Source: Marivita geojedonensis (GTDB lineage: Bacteria > Pseudomonadota > Alphaproteobacteria > Rhodobacterales > Rhodobacteraceae). From it: a stretch of DNA of 64,000 bases. The position numbers and the translations under genes are program-made. Numbering within the stretch: position 1 is the stretch's first letter; each line of letters starts with the position of its first letter. The notes under the pieces are model-generated. The model was given only the letters and a program-made list of their open reading frames with translations. It was not told where the DNA came from and searched no databases. Below are positions 63,256-64,000 of this stretch, in pieces. The DNA lies in assembly GCF_002115805.1 (NCBI RefSeq), contig NZ_JFKC01000003.1, forward strand, positions 62,001 through 126,000, read 5' to 3'.

Positions 63256-63258
63256 ATC

Positions 63259-64000
63259 ATGTGGCGTCACATTGCGTCTAACGCACTGACTTTTCTCGTC
63301 GTTCTGTTCTTTCTGTTCGGCGGCGTCCTGATCTGGGCGCAGAACAGTTACGTCTCGGAAGGGCCGTTGGAGCAGGCAATCTGCGTGCAGGTCGAACGCG
63401 GGAGCAATTTTCGTCGGGTGTCCGAGTCCCTTGCAGAGGATGGCGCTGTGTCCAGCGCGGCGCTGTTCAGGATCGGTGCGGATTATGCGGGAAAGACCTC
63501 GCAGTTGAAGGCGGGGTCGTACCTTGTGCCCGAAGGCGCGTCGATGGCGCAGATCGTCGATATCGTGACGCGGGGCGGGGCGAGCACCTGCGGTACTGAA
63601 GTGGTCTATCGCGTGGGCATCACGCGCGCCACGGTGCAGGTTCGGGAGCTTGACCCGGCGACCGGACGCTTTGTTGAAATTGCAGAGTTCGATCCGGCTG
63701 AGGATGCGGTTCCGGAAGAGTATACCGAGGTGAAGGCCGAAGCCGATACGCGGTATCGGGTGGCTCTGGCGGAAGGTGTGACCAGCTGGCAGATCGTGCA
63801 GGAGCTGAACCAGATCGACGTTCTGGAGGGCGAGATCGAAGAGATCCCGGCAGAGGGGTCTCTGGCCCCTGACAGTTATGAAATCAGCCCCGGCGACACG
63901 CGGGCTGAGCTGCTGGAGCGGATGGTGTCGGCGCAGGACCGGATTCTGGCGGAAGCCTGGGCAAACCGGCAGGACGGTCTGCCGTATGACAGCCCCGAGG
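63259..64000 (+). CDS. mltG: Endolytic murein transglycosylase MltG, N-terminal part (cut by window end)
   Basis: The frame opens at ATG 63259 and runs to the window end without a stop (247 codons). A single N-terminal membrane helix (LTFLVVLFFLFGGVLIW) is followed by the LysM-like region (VERGSNFRRVSESLAEDG). The YceG core then begins with YRVALAEGVTSWQIVQELN and EGSLAPDSYEI. MltG cuts nascent glycan strands at the inner membrane and helps set chain length. An insert of about 40 residues rich in acidic residues (ELDPATGRFVEIAEFDPAED) lies before the core. The catalytic Glu is beyond the window. Confidence 0.9.
   Translation, partial: MWRHIASNALTFLVVLFFLFGGVLIWAQNSYVSEGPLEQAICVQVERGSNFRRVSESLAEDGAVSSAALFRIGADYAGKTSQLKAGSYLVPEGASMAQIVDIVTRGGASTCGTEVVYRVGITRATVQVRELDPATGRFVEIAEFDPAEDAVPEEYTEVKAEADTRYRVALAEGVTSWQIVQELNQIDVLEGEIEEIPAEGSLAPDSYEISPGDTRAELLERMVSAQDRILAEAWANRQDGLPYDSPE

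Overview
The window is high-GC DNA typical of a marine Rhodobacteraceae (Roseobacter-group) alphaproteobacterium that probably makes bacteriochlorophyll. The basis is the gene content: a fructose-type ABC operon with a ROK regulator, a dihydroxypropanesulfonate-type TRAP/dehydrogenase operon, a PccR-controlled propionyl-CoA locus, bchE-bchJ, and several short secreted proteins. No rRNA, tRNA, CRISPR array, insertion sequence, integrase or phage gene was seen. The window looks like ordinary chromosome with accessory metabolic modules.

Layout. 1-1004: the 3' end of an extradiol dioxygenase and an arylamine N-acetyltransferase. 1013-5401: ROK regulator divergent from frcB-frcC-frcA, with a perfect AT-rich palindrome between them. 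5571-6500: MscS channel. 6504-14429 (minus strand): operon with a small membrane protein, TRAP transporter P-Q-M, HpsN, SDR, zinc alcohol dehydrogenase, universal stress protein and FMN hydroxy-acid oxidase. It is divergent from a LacI-type regulator, and two LacI-type operators lie between them. 15650-22504: cobQ, glpR/glpD (with a tandem-repeat operator), glpK and a quinone oxidoreductase. 22729-24790: metY and an MBL hydrolase. 24932-28566: bchE-bchJ behind FNR-like and PpsR/CrtJ-like sites, then an HWE histidine kinase. 28695-31861: gatCA, an excalibur-type lipoprotein and an amidase. 31998-43260: propionate module (pccR, MFS exporter, pccB, four small genes, pccA, DUF4174 protein, methylmalonyl-CoA mutase) with TTTGCAAA-type boxes. 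43338-47657: VOC protein, GNAT, TerB-DnaJ protein, two small or secreted products and a YeeE/YedE transporter. 47874-58491: peptide-type ABC transporter, fused double ATPase, secreted EEP-family protein, ArgE-like deacetylase, FAD oxidase and M20 amidohydrolase. 58828-64000: alpha/beta hydrolase, rsgA, glycosyltransferase, fabF and the 5' part of mltG.

How it fits together. The modules route small organic molecules into central metabolism: sugars (frc), C3 sulfonates (hps-like), glycerol phosphate (glp), propionyl-CoA (pcc/mcm, B12-dependent, with cobQ making a B12 precursor) and peptides or N-acyl amino acids (dpp plus hydrolases). Regulation is unusually legible. Five divergent or upstream regions carry operator-like repeats that match the regulator family next door or expected for the pathway. 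All three solute-binding-protein genes are followed by a GC-rich hairpin before the permease genes. A two-dyad palindromic element recurs three times at gene ends.
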